Below, piece by piece: positions 23,994 to 32,121 of a DNA stretch of 40,476 nt. Below the pieces are notes generated by a model, which saw only the letters and a program-made list of their open reading frames with translations, was not told the DNA's origin and did no database searches. The position numbers were made by a program, and so were the translations under genes. The stretch is taken from the NCBI GenBank assembly GCA_025363775.1, contig JANYLG010000210.1:1-40476 (forward strand), written 5' to 3'. Every line of letters begins with the position of its first letter. The first letter of the stretch is position 1. The stretch is from Acidobacteriota bacterium. Its GTDB lineage: Bacteria; Acidobacteriota; Vicinamibacteria; Vicinamibacterales; Fen-181.

Positions 23994-25133
23994 TCACCCC
24001 GCCGTGACGGTGAACAGCGAGTTCTCGATCTTCGTCTTGCCCGTCACCTTGTCGACGATCTTGATCTCGAGCCGATAGTCGCCTTCGGGGAAGCTCGCGA
24101 GCGGGATCCCCTGGCCGCCGAGCAACTGGTGGCCCGCCTTCACGTCGAACTGCGGACCGAGCGTTGACGCATTCATCGCCTGCGGACTCGTCTTGTTGAA
24201 GAACTTCTCGGCCCCCTCAACCTTGTTGTAGAAGCTGTAGTCCACCGTGAGGTCGGGTTTACCCGTCGTCTTGTCGAGTCCCGAGTTGTAGATGTAGAAG
24301 ATAATCGACAGCTCGTCCTTCTTTGAGAACTTCGCCTCGATCGGCGGCGTGACCTTGGTGAGGCCAAAGATGTACGGGTTCTTCGCCATGTCGGCATCGG
24401 TCGGCTGAGCCGCCAACTGCTGGATGCTGTTGGTGACGATCACCGAGCTGGTCATCAACTCGTCGCTCCAGTAGTTGGGGACCGTCAGGGCGACCTTGAG
24501 CATGCCGGCGCGCGGCTGCGCCTTCTTGTCCTTCTGGTTGGCCACGCGTTCCTTGATCAGCACGTAGACGTCGTAGTCACCAGCCGCGACGCCCATGGCC
24601 GCAGGCATTCGGAAGAACGAGCCATCCTGCGCGTTGAAGTCCACGAGCTTCAGATCCTCGAACGCGTACTCCACCTTGGGAGCCGAGGCGCGGACCCTGG
24701 CCTCGGCCTCTGCGAGGTCGGTGTTCTCCGGGTCCAGCCTCGCAAGGTTGGCCGCCTTGTCAACGGCCGCCTTGTGTGCGGCCACCGCCTTCTGCGTGTC
24801 CCCGGAGGAACCCCGGCTGACCGCGCGAAGATAGTAGGTGCCGCCGGTCGGAAGCACCTGCCCCTTCTCAAACGTCAGCATGAACGGTATATACGCCTTG
24901 CCATCCCGGCTCTTCATCGAGTGGTTGGTCCAGGTGAACTTCAAATCCGTCGGCGCCGGCTGACCGGCGATCACGTCGTCCACGATCTTCACGACCGCGG
25001 CGGTCTCGGCCTGCAGGGCCTTGTCAGGTTTCGCGGCGGGCTTCTTGTCCTGCGCGGAAATAGCGAGGGCGGAAACCAACAGTGCAATCACGAGGGCGCT
25101 GGATACAGCCAGCACCCGGGTACGGATATACAT
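23994..25133 (-). CDS. Secreted protein of unknown function
   Basis: I do not recognise the family. The 379-residue product starts with a signal peptide (VLAVSSALVIALLVSALAISAQ), then a Lys/Pro-rich stretch. The rest is predicted beta-rich with Ala-rich helical insertions (KAAVDKAANLARLDPE). The last about 90 residues (LPLASFPEGDYRLEIKIVD-like) look like a beta-sandwich comparable to the C-terminal part of GWxTD-domain proteins. The ATG at 25133 has GGGAG about 11 bases upstream; the open frame to 25208 is not needed. It is upstream of the barrel protein on the same strand, which suggests a shared envelope role. Confidence 0.75.
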   Translation of the reverse strand: MYIRTRVLAVSSALVIALLVSALAISAQDKKPAAKPDKALQAETAAVVKIVDDVIAGQPAPTDLKFTWTNHSMKSRDGKAYIPFMLTFEKGQVLPTGGTYYLRAVSRGSSGDTQKAVAAHKAAVDKAANLARLDPENTDLAEAEARVRASAPKVEYAFEDLKLVDFNAQDGSFFRMPAAMGVAAGDYDVYVLIKERVANQKDKKAQPRAGMLKVALTVPNYWSDELMTSSVIVTNSIQQLAAQPTDADMAKNPYIFGLTKVTPPIEAKFSKKDELSIIFYIYNSGLDKTTGKPDLTVDYSFYNKVEGAEKFFNKTSPQAMNASTLGPQFDVKAGHQLLGGQGIPLASFPEGDYRLEIKIVDKVTGKTKIENSLFTVTAG

Positions 25134-25279
25134 GACGACTCTACTCCCAGTGTGCGTCGAAAATGACGAATCTTTAGGATGATAGTCGCCAGCCGGCCGG
25201 AAAGTCAAAAGTCAGCCAGCTCGTCAGCAGGCCTGTCCCCGGGGCGCGTGCTATGATGCCAGTTTCCGGGGGAGTGCCC

Positions 25280-26578
25280 ATGCCCGATGAAGCGATGGTC
25301 ATCGTTCTGGCCGGTGGCGCGGGCGAGCGGTTGCACCCGCTGACGCAGGAACGCGCGAAGCCGGCCATCTACTTCGGCGGCCCCTACCGGATCATCGATT
25401 TCGTCCTGAGCAACTGCCTCAACTCGGGGCTCCGCCGCATCTTCATCGCCACCCAGTACAAGTCGCTCTCGCTCAATCGCCATATCCGCATGGGTTGGAG
25501 CATCGTGTCGGAAGAACTCGGGGAGTTCATCGAGATCCTGCCACCGCAGAAGCGCGTGGGCGAGAACTGGTACCTGGGGACGGCGGACGCGGTGTACCAG
25601 AACCTCTACTCCATCGTGCGCGAGAACCCGCGCCAGGTGATCGTCCTCGCTGGCGATCACGTGTATAAGATGGACTACGCCAAGATGCTGCGGTTCCACC
25701 GCAATCGGCAGGCGGGGGTGACGATCTCGACGATTGAGATGCCCCTCGAGGAGTCGCAGCGGTTCGGTATCGCGCAGGTGGACGAGGACGACCGCGTGAT
25801 CGGGTTCCAGGAAAAGCCGAAGAACCCGATGTCGATCCCGGGTGCCCCGCACCTCGCGCTCGCGTCGATGGGGATCTACATCTTCGACAGGGACGTACTG
25901 ATCCGCGCGCTCGAGGCCGACGCGGGACGCGACACGACGCACGACTTCGGGAAGGACATCATCCCGGCGCTCATCGGCGACGTGCCCGTCGTCTCCTACC
26001 GGTTCTACGACGAGAACAAGAAGGCCGCGAAGTACTGGCGCGACATCGGGACACTGGACGCGTACTTCGAGGCCAGCATGGACCTGGTCCGCGTCAGCCC
26101 GGATTTCAATCTGTACGATCCCGAGTGGCCGCTGCGGACATACCAACCTCAGGCGCCTCCCGCCAAGTTCGTGTTCGCGGAAGAGGGAGGACGCTGCGGG
26201 CACGCGCTCGACTCAATCATCTCGCCTGGCTGCATCGTGTCCGGAAGCCGGATCTCGGGAAGCGTCCTGTGCCCGAACGTCCGGGTGCACAGCTTCTCTG
26301 CCATCGACCAGAGCATCCTGATGCCCGGCGTCCGGGTCGGGCGTCATGCGCGGCTGCGACGCGTCATCGTGGACCGCGACGTGTTCATCCCGCGCGGCGC
26401 GCTGGTCGGATACAACCTGGAAGACGACCGCCGCCGCCACACGGTGACCGACCAGGGCATCGTGGTGGTGACGCGCGACGACAAACCGGCCGTCCGCGAG
26501 ATCGAGCCCGGGGCGCTGCAACTGGAAGCCGAGGCCGACCAGCGCGCCACGGTAGAGACGGCAGGACAGGAGACGTAG
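25280..26578 (+). CDS. glgC: Glucose-1-phosphate adenylyltransferase
   Basis: GlgC makes ADP-glucose from ATP and glucose-1-phosphate for glycogen synthesis. The 432-residue protein has the nucleotidyltransferase loop LAGGAGERLHPLTQERAKPA, ENWYLGTADAVYQN, LAGDHVYKMDY and EKPK, and a C-terminal left-handed beta-helix (VRVGRHARLRRVIVDRDV). The ATG at 25280 has GGGGGAG five bases ahead; a possible -10 TATGAT is at 25252-25257. Bacterial GlgC is usually allosteric through the N-terminal Arg/Lys region, which is present. No glgA or glgB is near. The stop TAG is the start of a GTAGGGCGAG repeat. Confidence 0.97.
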   Translation: MPDEAMVIVLAGGAGERLHPLTQERAKPAIYFGGPYRIIDFVLSNCLNSGLRRIFIATQYKSLSLNRHIRMGWSIVSEELGEFIEILPPQKRVGENWYLGTADAVYQNLYSIVRENPRQVIVLAGDHVYKMDYAKMLRFHRNRQAGVTISTIEMPLEESQRFGIAQVDEDDRVIGFQEKPKNPMSIPGAPHLALASMGIYIFDRDVLIRALEADAGRDTTHDFGKDIIPALIGDVPVVSYRFYDENKKAAKYWRDIGTLDAYFEASMDLVRVSPDFNLYDPEWPLRTYQPQAPPAKFVFAEEGGRCGHALDSIISPGCIVSGSRISGSVLCPNVRVHSFSAIDQSILMPGVRVGRHARLRRVIVDRDVFIPRGALVGYNLEDDRRRHTVTDQGIVVVTRDDKPAVREIEPGALQLEAEADQRATVETAGQET

Positions 26579-26602
26579 GGCGAGACTTCAGGCCCGCCGC
26601 CC
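26575..26602. repeat. GTAGGGCGAG repeat at the glgC stop
   Basis: GTAGGGCGAGACTTCAGGCC begins inside the glgC stop codon and continues into GC-rich sequence with CCGCCC. It is of the same GTAGG-ended class as the elements at 17121 and 28677. The rest of the gap up to 26709 holds a TAGAAT at 26679-26684 that could be the -10 of dppD, without a clear -35. Confidence 0.55.
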
Positions 26603-26709
26603 GGGGGGCCAGAGCCCCACCCCATCAAGGAACCGACGCCTGCCGCGCTTGCCTCCTCAAAGGCACCCGATATTCGCGTAGAATTGGGGGGTGCACGCCG
26701 AACCCTGAC

Positions 26710-27690
26710 ATGCAGGCATCGTCGTCTCCCTTGCTCGAGGTGCAACGCCTGACCACCGTGTTCGACGTGGCGGGTCGGGTTCTGCGCGCCGTGGACGATG
26801 TGAGCTTCGAGGTGAGGAAGGGAGAGACGCTGGGGCTGGTGGGCGAATCAGGGAGCGGCAAGTCGCTCACCGCCTACTCGATTCTCCGGCTCGTCCAGCC
26901 TCCCGGCCGCATCAGTTCCGGCCGCGTGCTGTTCGAGGGGCGCGACCTGCTGGCGCTTCCCGAACGCGAGATGCGGAAAGTCCGCGGCGCCGGGATTGCG
27001 CTGATCTTCCAGGAGCCGATGACCGCGCTCAACCCGGTCTTCACGGTCGGCGATCAGATCGCGGAGGCGATGCTCGTGCATGGTCTGGCGACCCGGGCCG
27101 GGGCAAAACGACGGGCCGTGGAACTGCTCGACGCTGTGCGGGTAGCCGAGCCCGATCGCCGCGTTCGCGACTACCCGCACCAGCTCTCCGGCGGGATGCG
27201 GCAGCGCGTGCTGATCGCCATGGCGCTGGCCTGCCGACCCTCACTGGTGATCGCCGACGAGCCGACCACCGCCCTCGACGTGACAATCCAGGCGCAGATC
27301 CTCGACCTGCTCCGCGAGATGCGCGAGGCGTTCGACCTCTCGATGCTGCTCATCTCGCACGACCTCGGGATCATCGCCGGCAGCGCCGACCGCATCGCCG
27401 TCATGTACGCCGGGCGCCTCGTTGAACAGGGCCCTGTTCGCGACGTGTTCCGTTCGCCAGCTCACCCGTACACGAAAGCGCTGCTGGCGTCGATCCCGGG
27501 CGGGGCGACCGGGCGGCGGCTGAAAGCGATTGAGGGCAGCGTGCCCCCGCTCACCGAGTTGCCCCGAGGATGCGCCTTCGCGCCCCGTTGCCCGGACGCC
27601 CTCCCGCAATGCCAGCGGGAGCCGCCGATGAGCACCGGCATTGGCCCGGGCCATGAGGTGAGGTGTTACCTGCACGACAGGCAGGAGTAG
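26710..27690 (+). CDS. Peptide ABC transporter ATP-binding protein, DppD/OppD type
   Basis: A 326-residue ATPase of the peptide/nickel importer family. It has Walker [10 protein letters not shown]-loop [10 protein letters not shown], signature LSGGMRQR, Walker [12 protein letters not shown] and H-loop SHD. The C-terminal oligopeptide-type extension has the Cys set [15 protein letters not shown] plus a late VRCYL, the four-Cys region seen in DppD/OppD. The frame is open far upstream, but ATG 26710 starts at the family boundary. The paired ATPase follows after 108 bases; no permease or binding-protein genes are in the window. Confidence 0.93.
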   Translation: MQASSSPLLEVQRLTTVFDVAGRVLRAVDDVSFEVRKGETLGLVGESGSGKSLTAYSILRLVQPPGRISSGRVLFEGRDLLALPEREMRKVRGAGIALIFQEPMTALNPVFTVGDQIAEAMLVHGLATRAGAKRRAVELLDAVRVAEPDRRVRDYPHQLSGGMRQRVLIAMALACRPSLVIADEPTTALDVTIQAQILDLLREMREAFDLSMLLISHDLGIIAGSADRIAVMYAGRLVEQGPVRDVFRSPAHPYTKALLASIPGGATGRRLKAIEGSVPPLTELPRGCAFAPRCPDALPQCQREPPMSTGIGPGHEVRCYLHDRQE

Positions 27691-27750
27691 TCGGTGCTGC
27701 TCGAGGGTCGGCAAGGCGTGTCCGTCGGTGACGCGGGTCAGTCGGTGATG

Positions 27751-27769
27751 CTCCTCAGCCGGTGAGGAG
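27751..27769 (+). other. Hairpin in the dppD-dppF spacer
   Basis: CTCCTCA (27751-27757) pairs perfectly with TGAGGAG (27763-27769) around a five-base loop, 29 bases before the next start. It has no U-run, so it is more likely an mRNA stem than a terminator. GTCGGTGA occurs twice nearby. Confidence 0.4.
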
Positions 27770-27798
27770 GTCTACGACTCGGGAGATTCTGCCAGGCG

Positions 27799-28680
27799 AT
27801 GCCATTACTCGACGTTCGTAACCTCGTAAAGACGTTCAGTCGCAGCCGCGGCTGGTGGGGACGTCCGTCCGTCGTCCGCGCGGTTGATTCCGTGAGCTTT
27901 TCGATCGAGCCTGGCGAGACATTCGGCCTGGTGGGAGAGTCCGGCAGCGGGAAGACGACGACGGGGCGGTGCATCCTCCGCCTGGTCGAGCCGACATCGG
28001 GCGAGGTGCGTTTCCAGGATCGGGACGTGCTGGCACTGTCGCGCGAGGAACTCCGCCGCACCCGGCGCGACATGCAGATCGTTTTCCAGGACCCCTACTC
28101 GTCACTGAATCCCAGGATGCGGGCCCGGACCATCGTCGAGGAGCCGCTGGTCATCCACAAGCTGGGGACGAAGACGGAGCGACGGGAACGGGTGGCGGAG
28201 CTGTTCCGGCTGGTCGGTCTCGACCCGGCGCATCTCGACCGGTATCCTCACGAGTTCAGCGGCGGCCAGCGTCAGCGGATCGGACTGGCACGCGCGCTCG
28301 CCCTCAACCCGTCGCTCATCGTGGCCGACGAGCCGGTGTCCGCGCTCGATGTGTCGGTGCAGGCCCAGGTGATCAACCTGCTGATCGACCTGCAGGAACG
28401 CCTGAAGCTCACCTACCTGTTCATCGCGCACGACCTGCGGCTGGTCGAACACATCTGCGATCGGGTGGCGGTGATGTATCGCGGGCGGATCCTCGAGATG
28501 GGCCATACCGCAGCGTTGTTCCGGAGCCCGGCGCACGCCTACACGCGCGCCTTGCTGTCTGCCATCCCGGTCCCCGATCCCGACACGCGGCCGACGCGCA
28601 TCGAGTGGGACGCGAGCGGTCTCGATCTCCGCCTGCCGCTCAGGCAGGTAGACCAAGGGCATTGGGCGGCGACTCCGTAG
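27799..28680 (+). CDS. Peptide ABC transporter ATP-binding protein, DppF/OppF type
   Basis: A 293-residue ATPase, partner of the preceding gene. It has Walker [13 protein letters not shown]-loop [12 protein letters not shown], signature FSGGQRQR, Walker [12 protein letters not shown] and H-loop AHD. The C terminus ([20 protein letters not shown]) is short and lacks the Cys-containing oligopeptide-transporter tail seen in dppD. The two ATPases form the expected heterodimer for peptide import, but dppABC are absent here. The TAG stop is part of the GTAGG repeat at 28677. Confidence 0.93.
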   Translation: MPLLDVRNLVKTFSRSRGWWGRPSVVRAVDSVSFSIEPGETFGLVGESGSGKTTTGRCILRLVEPTSGEVRFQDRDVLALSREELRRTRRDMQIVFQDPYSSLNPRMRARTIVEEPLVIHKLGTKTERRERVAELFRLVGLDPAHLDRYPHEFSGGQRQRIGLARALALNPSLIVADEPVSALDVSVQAQVINLLIDLQERLKLTYLFIAHDLRLVEHICDRVAVMYRGRILEMGHTAALFRSPAHAYTRALLSAIPVPDPDTRPTRIEWDASGLDLRLPLRQVDQGHWAATP

Positions 28681-28740
28681 GAGCGACCGGCTGGTCGCCC
28701 GTGACAGAACGCCTCGCGGCGACCGTCCGGTCGCCCCTAC
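28677..28740. repeat. GTAGG...CCTAC palindromic element bridging two convergent stop codons
   Basis: Unit 1 (28677-28699, GTAGGAGCGACCGG then CTGGTCGCC) and unit 2 (28718-28740, GGCGACCGTCCGG then TCGCCCCTAC) are each palindromic and together form one larger inverted structure. The left end contains the dppF TAG (28678-28680) and the right end the TAG of the minus-strand ATPase gene (28737-28739). Confidence 0.8.
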
Positions 28741-29423
28741 GCGGCGCGGCGCACGTCGTCTTCGATCTTCCCGTCCCGAATGTGGAGCACGCGATGGGCG
28801 TGGGCGGCAATGTCCGCTTCGTGGGTGACGAGGATGATGGTGTTACCGGCCTGGTGCAGCCGATCGAAGAGCGCCATGATCTCGATGCCGGTCTTCGAGT
28901 CGAGGTTGCCGGTCGGTTCGTCGGCGAGCAGGATCGAGGGGTTGTTGACCAGCGCCCTGGCCACGGCGACGCGCTGACGCTGTCCGCCCGACAACTGGTT
29001 GGGACGATGCATCATGCGATCGGCCAGCTCCACTCGCTGGAGCGCCCCACGCGCCCGCTCCAGCCGAACGCTCGCCGGCACACCCGCGTAGACGAGCGGC
29101 AACTCGACGTTGTGCAGCGCCGTGGCGCGAGGCAGCAGGTTGAACGTCTGAAAGACGAAGCCGATTTCCTCGTTCCGGATCCTCGCCAGCTCGTCGTCGT
29201 TCATCTGGCTCACCTGCTTGCCGTTCAGCAGGTAACTGCCCCGGCTCGGCGTGTCGAGGCAGCCGATCAGGTTCATCAGCGTGGACTTGCCGGATCCCGA
29301 CGGGCCCATGATGGCCACGTACTCGCCGCGCTCGAGCTCGAGGTTGACGCCGCTCAGGGCGTGGATTTCCTCGCTGCCCATGACGTAGGACTTCCAGAGG
29401 TCGCGCGTTTCAATCAGTGCCAT
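28737..29423 (-). CDS. ABC transporter ATP-binding protein, LolD/MacB type
   Basis: A 228-residue ATPase with Walker [11 protein letters not shown]-loop [15 protein letters not shown], signature LSGGQRQR, Walker [12 protein letters not shown] and H-loop THE. The size, [12 protein letters not shown] opening and [16 protein letters not shown] stretch are those of LolD/MacB/FtsE-like mechanotransmission ATPases, which work with a FtsX-fold permease. No such permease is adjacent; the upstream gene is a small four-helix membrane protein. GAGAGGA lies about 11 bases upstream of the ATG. Confidence 0.92.
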   Translation of the reverse strand: MALIETRDLWKSYVMGSEEIHALSGVNLELERGEYVAIMGPSGSGKSTLMNLIGCLDTPSRGSYLLNGKQVSQMNDDELARIRNEEIGFVFQTFNLLPRATALHNVELPLVYAGVPASVRLERARGALQRVELADRMMHRPNQLSGGQRQRVAVARALVNNPSILLADEPTGNLDSKTGIEIMALFDRLHQAGNTIILVTHEADIAAHAHRVLHIRDGKIEDDVRRAA

Positions 29424-29522
29424 CGGTACAGACGTCCTCTCGACAACTCTACCCGGAAGATACGACGCCGCGGGGCCGGATGTTCCTCCAGTGCGGGGTG
29501 AGGGGGTGACGACCCCGGTGAA

Positions 29523-30026
29523 TCACAGCGCGACGATATCCTGGGAATCGGGGCCAGGCGGCGGCGTCTTCGCGCGGAACAGCGCAGCGCCGAGGAGACC
29601 GCCGATCGTGGAGAACAGGACGCTCACGATCAGCGTGAAGAAGCCGCCGATGATGAAGCGGATGACGCTGAAACCGGCGTTCCGGCGGAGCGTCTCGAAG
29701 ATCGGCCGGACGTTGTCGGGGAGATCGCCGGCGCTCAGGAGGCGTTCTGTGATGCGGGCCTGGATCGGCCCCATGAGAATCGTCAGAGGGACCGCGAGCA
29801 CCTGCCAGACGATGGCGCCGATCAGACCGGCCAGAAAGCCAACGGCCACACCGTCGCCCGCGGTGATCGGTGCCTGCTGGCTGTTCTGGAGCAGGTAGGC
29901 GGCCACGGCGCCACCCGCGATGACCCACAGGCAGCAACAGGCGTTGCCCATGCTGACGATGGGCAGGGCCGAGAGCACCCCGATCAGGAGCCCACCGAGC
30001 AGTGCCGGCTGGAACTTGTGTGACAT
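29523..30026 (-). CDS. Small integral membrane protein, about four TM helices
   Basis: Family not recognised. The 167-residue product has two hydrophobic helices at the N terminus with a Cys triplet (MGNACCCLWVIAGGAVAAYL), a third (AVGFLAGLIGAIVWQVLAVP) and a Gly-rich fourth near the C terminus (IIGGFFTLIVSVLF). I start it at ATG 30026 (MSHKFQPALLGG); the longer open frame to 30131 would only translate a dispersed repeat. It sits between ino1 and the LolD-like ATPase on the same strand, so it may be part of that unit. Confidence 0.75.
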   Translation of the reverse strand: MSHKFQPALLGGLLIGVLSALPIVSMGNACCCLWVIAGGAVAAYLLQNSQQAPITAGDGVAVGFLAGLIGAIVWQVLAVPLTILMGPIQARITERLLSAGDLPDNVRPIFETLRRNAGFSVIRFIIGGFFTLIVSVLFSTIGGLLGAALFRAKTPPPGPDSQDIVAL

Positions 30027-30067
30027 GGCGTCTGCCGGGTCGAGAGACCAACCGTGGAAGACGTCGC

Positions 30068-30133
30068 CAGTGGGCAGTTGCCAGTGTGTCAACCGTGACT
30101 GACTGACCACTGACCACTGGCAACTGCCCACTG
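30068..30133. repeat. 19-bp perfect inverted repeat
   Basis: CAGTGGGCAGTTGCCAGTG (30068-30086) is exactly inverted at 30115-30133, around a 28-base loop rich in GACTGACC. It belongs to the CAGTTGCCAGTGGTCAGTG-type repeats that are often mistranslated in databases. It begins seven bases after the ino1 stop. Confidence 0.85.
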
Positions 30134-30140
30134 TCGAGCG

Positions 30141-31454
30141 TCAGTCGTAGTACTCGTGTCCGAGGTGCGTGATCAGTTCCTCGCCCCTGAGGAATCGCAA
30201 CGTGTTCTTCAGCTTCATCATCTGAATGAAGAGGTCGTGCTCCGGGTAGAGGCCGCGCGCGTGCATCGGGCTCTTGAAGTAGAACGACAGCCACTCCTGG
30301 ATGCCGCTCAGGCCCGCCCGCGCCGCCATGTCGAGGAACAGCACCACGTCCAGCACGATCGGCGCCGCGAGAATCGAGTCGCGGCAAAGGAAGTTGATCT
30401 TCAACTGCATCGGGTAGCCGAGCCACCCGACGAGGTCGATATTGTCCCAGCCTTCCTTGTTGTCACCCCGCGGCGGGTAGTAGTTGATCCGCACGACGTG
30501 ACAAAGATCCTTGTAGAGCTCGGGGTACAGGTCAGGCTGCAGGATGTAGTCGAGAACCGACTTCTTGCTCTCTTCCTTCGTCTTGAACGACTCGGGATCG
30601 TCGAGCACCTCGCCGTCGCGGTTGCCCAGGATGTTGGTCGAGTACCAGCCCTTGATGCCGATCAGGCGCGCCTTCAGGCCGGGCGCGATGACCGTCTTGA
30701 TCAGGGTCTGGCCGGTCTTGAAGTCCTTGCCGGTCACCGGCGATCCGTTCTGCTGAGCCAACTCCATCAGGGCCGGGATATCCACGGTGAGGTTCGGCGC
30801 GCCGTTGGCGTACGGGATGCCTTCCTTCAGCGCGGCGTAGGCGTAGACCATGCTCGACGGGATGCTCACGTCGCTGCGATGCAGCGCCTTCTCGAACGCC
30901 TCGATCGACTGGTGCGCCTCGGTCTCGACCATGAAGATCTCGGTGCTGCCGCACCAGATCATGACGAGGCGATCCAGCGCGTTCTCCTGCTTGAACCGGC
31001 GGATATCGGCGCGCACCTGCTCGGCCAATTCCATCTTGTTGGCGCCCTTCTTGACGTTCGGTCCGTCCAGGCGCTTGACGTAGTGGCGGTCGAACACCGC
31101 CGACATCGGCTTGATGGCCTCGAGCTCCGGCTTGATCTGGGCGAGCAGCGACGGCTCGAGCACGCCCGCGGTCGTCGCGGCCTTGTAGCAGTTGTCGTCG
31201 AAGATGTCCCACCCGCCGAACACGATGTCGTCGAGCGAGGCCAGCGGCATGAGATCCTTGATGAGGGGCGTGCGCCCGTCGGTGCGCTTCCCCAGACGGA
31301 TCGTGCCCATCTGCGTCAGCGAGCCGATTGGGCGCGCGATCCCCTTGCGAACCGCCATCACGCCTGCAATGAAGGTGGTGCTGACGGCCCCGAGGCCGAC
31401 GAGCATGATTCCGAGTCTTCCCTGAGATGGGGCGATTTCGGCTGGTTGTTTCAC
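30141..31454 (-). CDS. ino1: Inositol-3-phosphate synthase
   Basis: Ino1 (MIPS) isomerises glucose-6-phosphate to inositol-3-phosphate with NAD+, the entry to inositol lipids and compatible solutes. About 437 residues carry the Rossmann motif LGIMLVGLGAVSTTFIAG, the NAD/substrate motifs WCGSTEIF and NGAPNLTVDIPALM, the catalytic region SPVTGKDFKTGQTLIKT, and WYSTNILGNRDG. The end EELITHLGHEYYD is intact. The start is uncertain: GTG 31454 (used) or TTG 31460; neither has a Shine-Dalgarno sequence. A minus-strand TATAGT (31468-31463) would start transcription about two bases before the GTG, so the message may be leaderless. It is divergent from the methyltransferase gene. Confidence 0.94.
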   Translation of the reverse strand: MKQPAEIAPSQGRLGIMLVGLGAVSTTFIAGVMAVRKGIARPIGSLTQMGTIRLGKRTDGRTPLIKDLMPLASLDDIVFGGWDIFDDNCYKAATTAGVLEPSLLAQIKPELEAIKPMSAVFDRHYVKRLDGPNVKKGANKMELAEQVRADIRRFKQENALDRLVMIWCGSTEIFMVETEAHQSIEAFEKALHRSDVSIPSSMVYAYAALKEGIPYANGAPNLTVDIPALMELAQQNGSPVTGKDFKTGQTLIKTVIAPGLKARLIGIKGWYSTNILGNRDGEVLDDPESFKTKEESKKSVLDYILQPDLYPELYKDLCHVVRINYYPPRGDNKEGWDNIDLVGWLGYPMQLKINFLCRDSILAAPIVLDVVLFLDMAARAGLSGIQEWLSFYFKSPMHARGLYPEHDLFIQMMKLKNTLRFLRGEELITHLGHEYYD

Positions 31455-31462
31455 GGACAAGA

Positions 31463-31468
31463 ACTATA
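31463..31468 (-). promoter_or_regulatory. Candidate -10 element just before ino1
   Basis: TATAGT on the minus strand ends nine bases before the GTG of ino1. A -35 match is not evident, so only the -10 supports this. Confidence 0.35.
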
Positions 31469-31482
31469 TCATGAGGGGCCTT

Positions 31483-32085
31483 ATGTCCAGCTTCCGCGAC
31501 TTCCTCTTCGACCGCGACCGCCCGGGACCTCACGCGCTGGCCGTCGCCATGACTGCCGTCCGGATGGGCGAACGACAGCTGCTCATTGGCGATGACGTCA
31601 AGCTGTTCGCAGAACTGGCGGCCAAGACAGGCCTGACAGGCCGGAACTGCGCCGTCGTGGGCTCCGAGGCGGCCGCCGCCCGGGCTGAGGCGGCGGCGGC
31701 CAGCGGCGGCGTGCTGATGGATGTGGAGCGTGGTGCGCTCCCCACCCTCCCGGTGGGGGATGGCGAGTTCGATGTAGCGGTCCTGGATGCCGGGCCCACC
31801 CTCTTGTCGGGCCTCGACGCGACCGGGCGCGCCAACCTCCTCCGGTCGGTGTACCGCGCCCTCCGTATTGGCGGGCGGGTCGTGATCGCGGAGGGCCAGG
31901 CCCCGACGTTCTTCGGCCTGGTTCGCACCCGGACCGCGGGCCTGGATGCCTTCCGGGCGGAGGGAGGGTCGGCGGCGTTGCTCGAGGCAGCCGGGTTCCA
32001 TCCCGTCCGGGTCCTGGCGGACCGGGAAGGACAGCGGTTCACAGAGGGGATGAAGACTCGAGCAGGGAGACCTGGCGGCGGATGA
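31483..32085 (+). CDS. Class I SAM-methyltransferase-like protein, degenerate cofactor loop
   Basis: A 200-residue protein with a methyltransferase-like layout: a short helical N terminus, a segment where motif I should be (CAVVGSEAAAARAE), FDVAVLDAGPTLL at the post-II position, and LLRSVYRALRIGGRVVIAEG as motif III, typical of class I enzymes. The usual GxGxG of motif I is replaced by an Ala-rich run, so SAM binding is doubtful. ATG 31483 has GAGGGG five bases ahead and is preferred to the in-frame ATG at 31471. Its stop lies inside a strong hairpin shared with the convergent porin gene. Confidence 0.72.
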   Translation: MSSFRDFLFDRDRPGPHALAVAMTAVRMGERQLLIGDDVKLFAELAAKTGLTGRNCAVVGSEAAAARAEAAAASGGVLMDVERGALPTLPVGDGEFDVAVLDAGPTLLSGLDATGRANLLRSVYRALRIGGRVVIAEGQAPTFFGLVRTRTAGLDAFRAEGGSAALLEAAGFHPVRVLADREGQRFTEGMKTRAGRPGGG

Positions 32086-32112
32086 GGCGCTCATCCGCCA
32101 ACCGCCGCCAGG
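32071..32112. terminator. Two-level hairpin between convergent genes
   Basis: CCTGGCGGCGG (32071-32081) pairs with CCGCCGCCAGG (32102-32112), and inside it GGATGAG pairs with CTCATCC around GCG. It overlaps the stop of the methyltransferase gene and lies nine bases from the porin stop. With no U-run on either strand, a bidirectional structural terminator is likely but not certain. Confidence 0.6.
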
Positions 32113-32121
32113 AGAACCCGA

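Noticed and set aside
30027-30131. 35-residue extension of the small membrane protein
   Set aside because: The added codons translate the inverted repeat at 30068-30133 and precede a good membrane-protein start at 30026.
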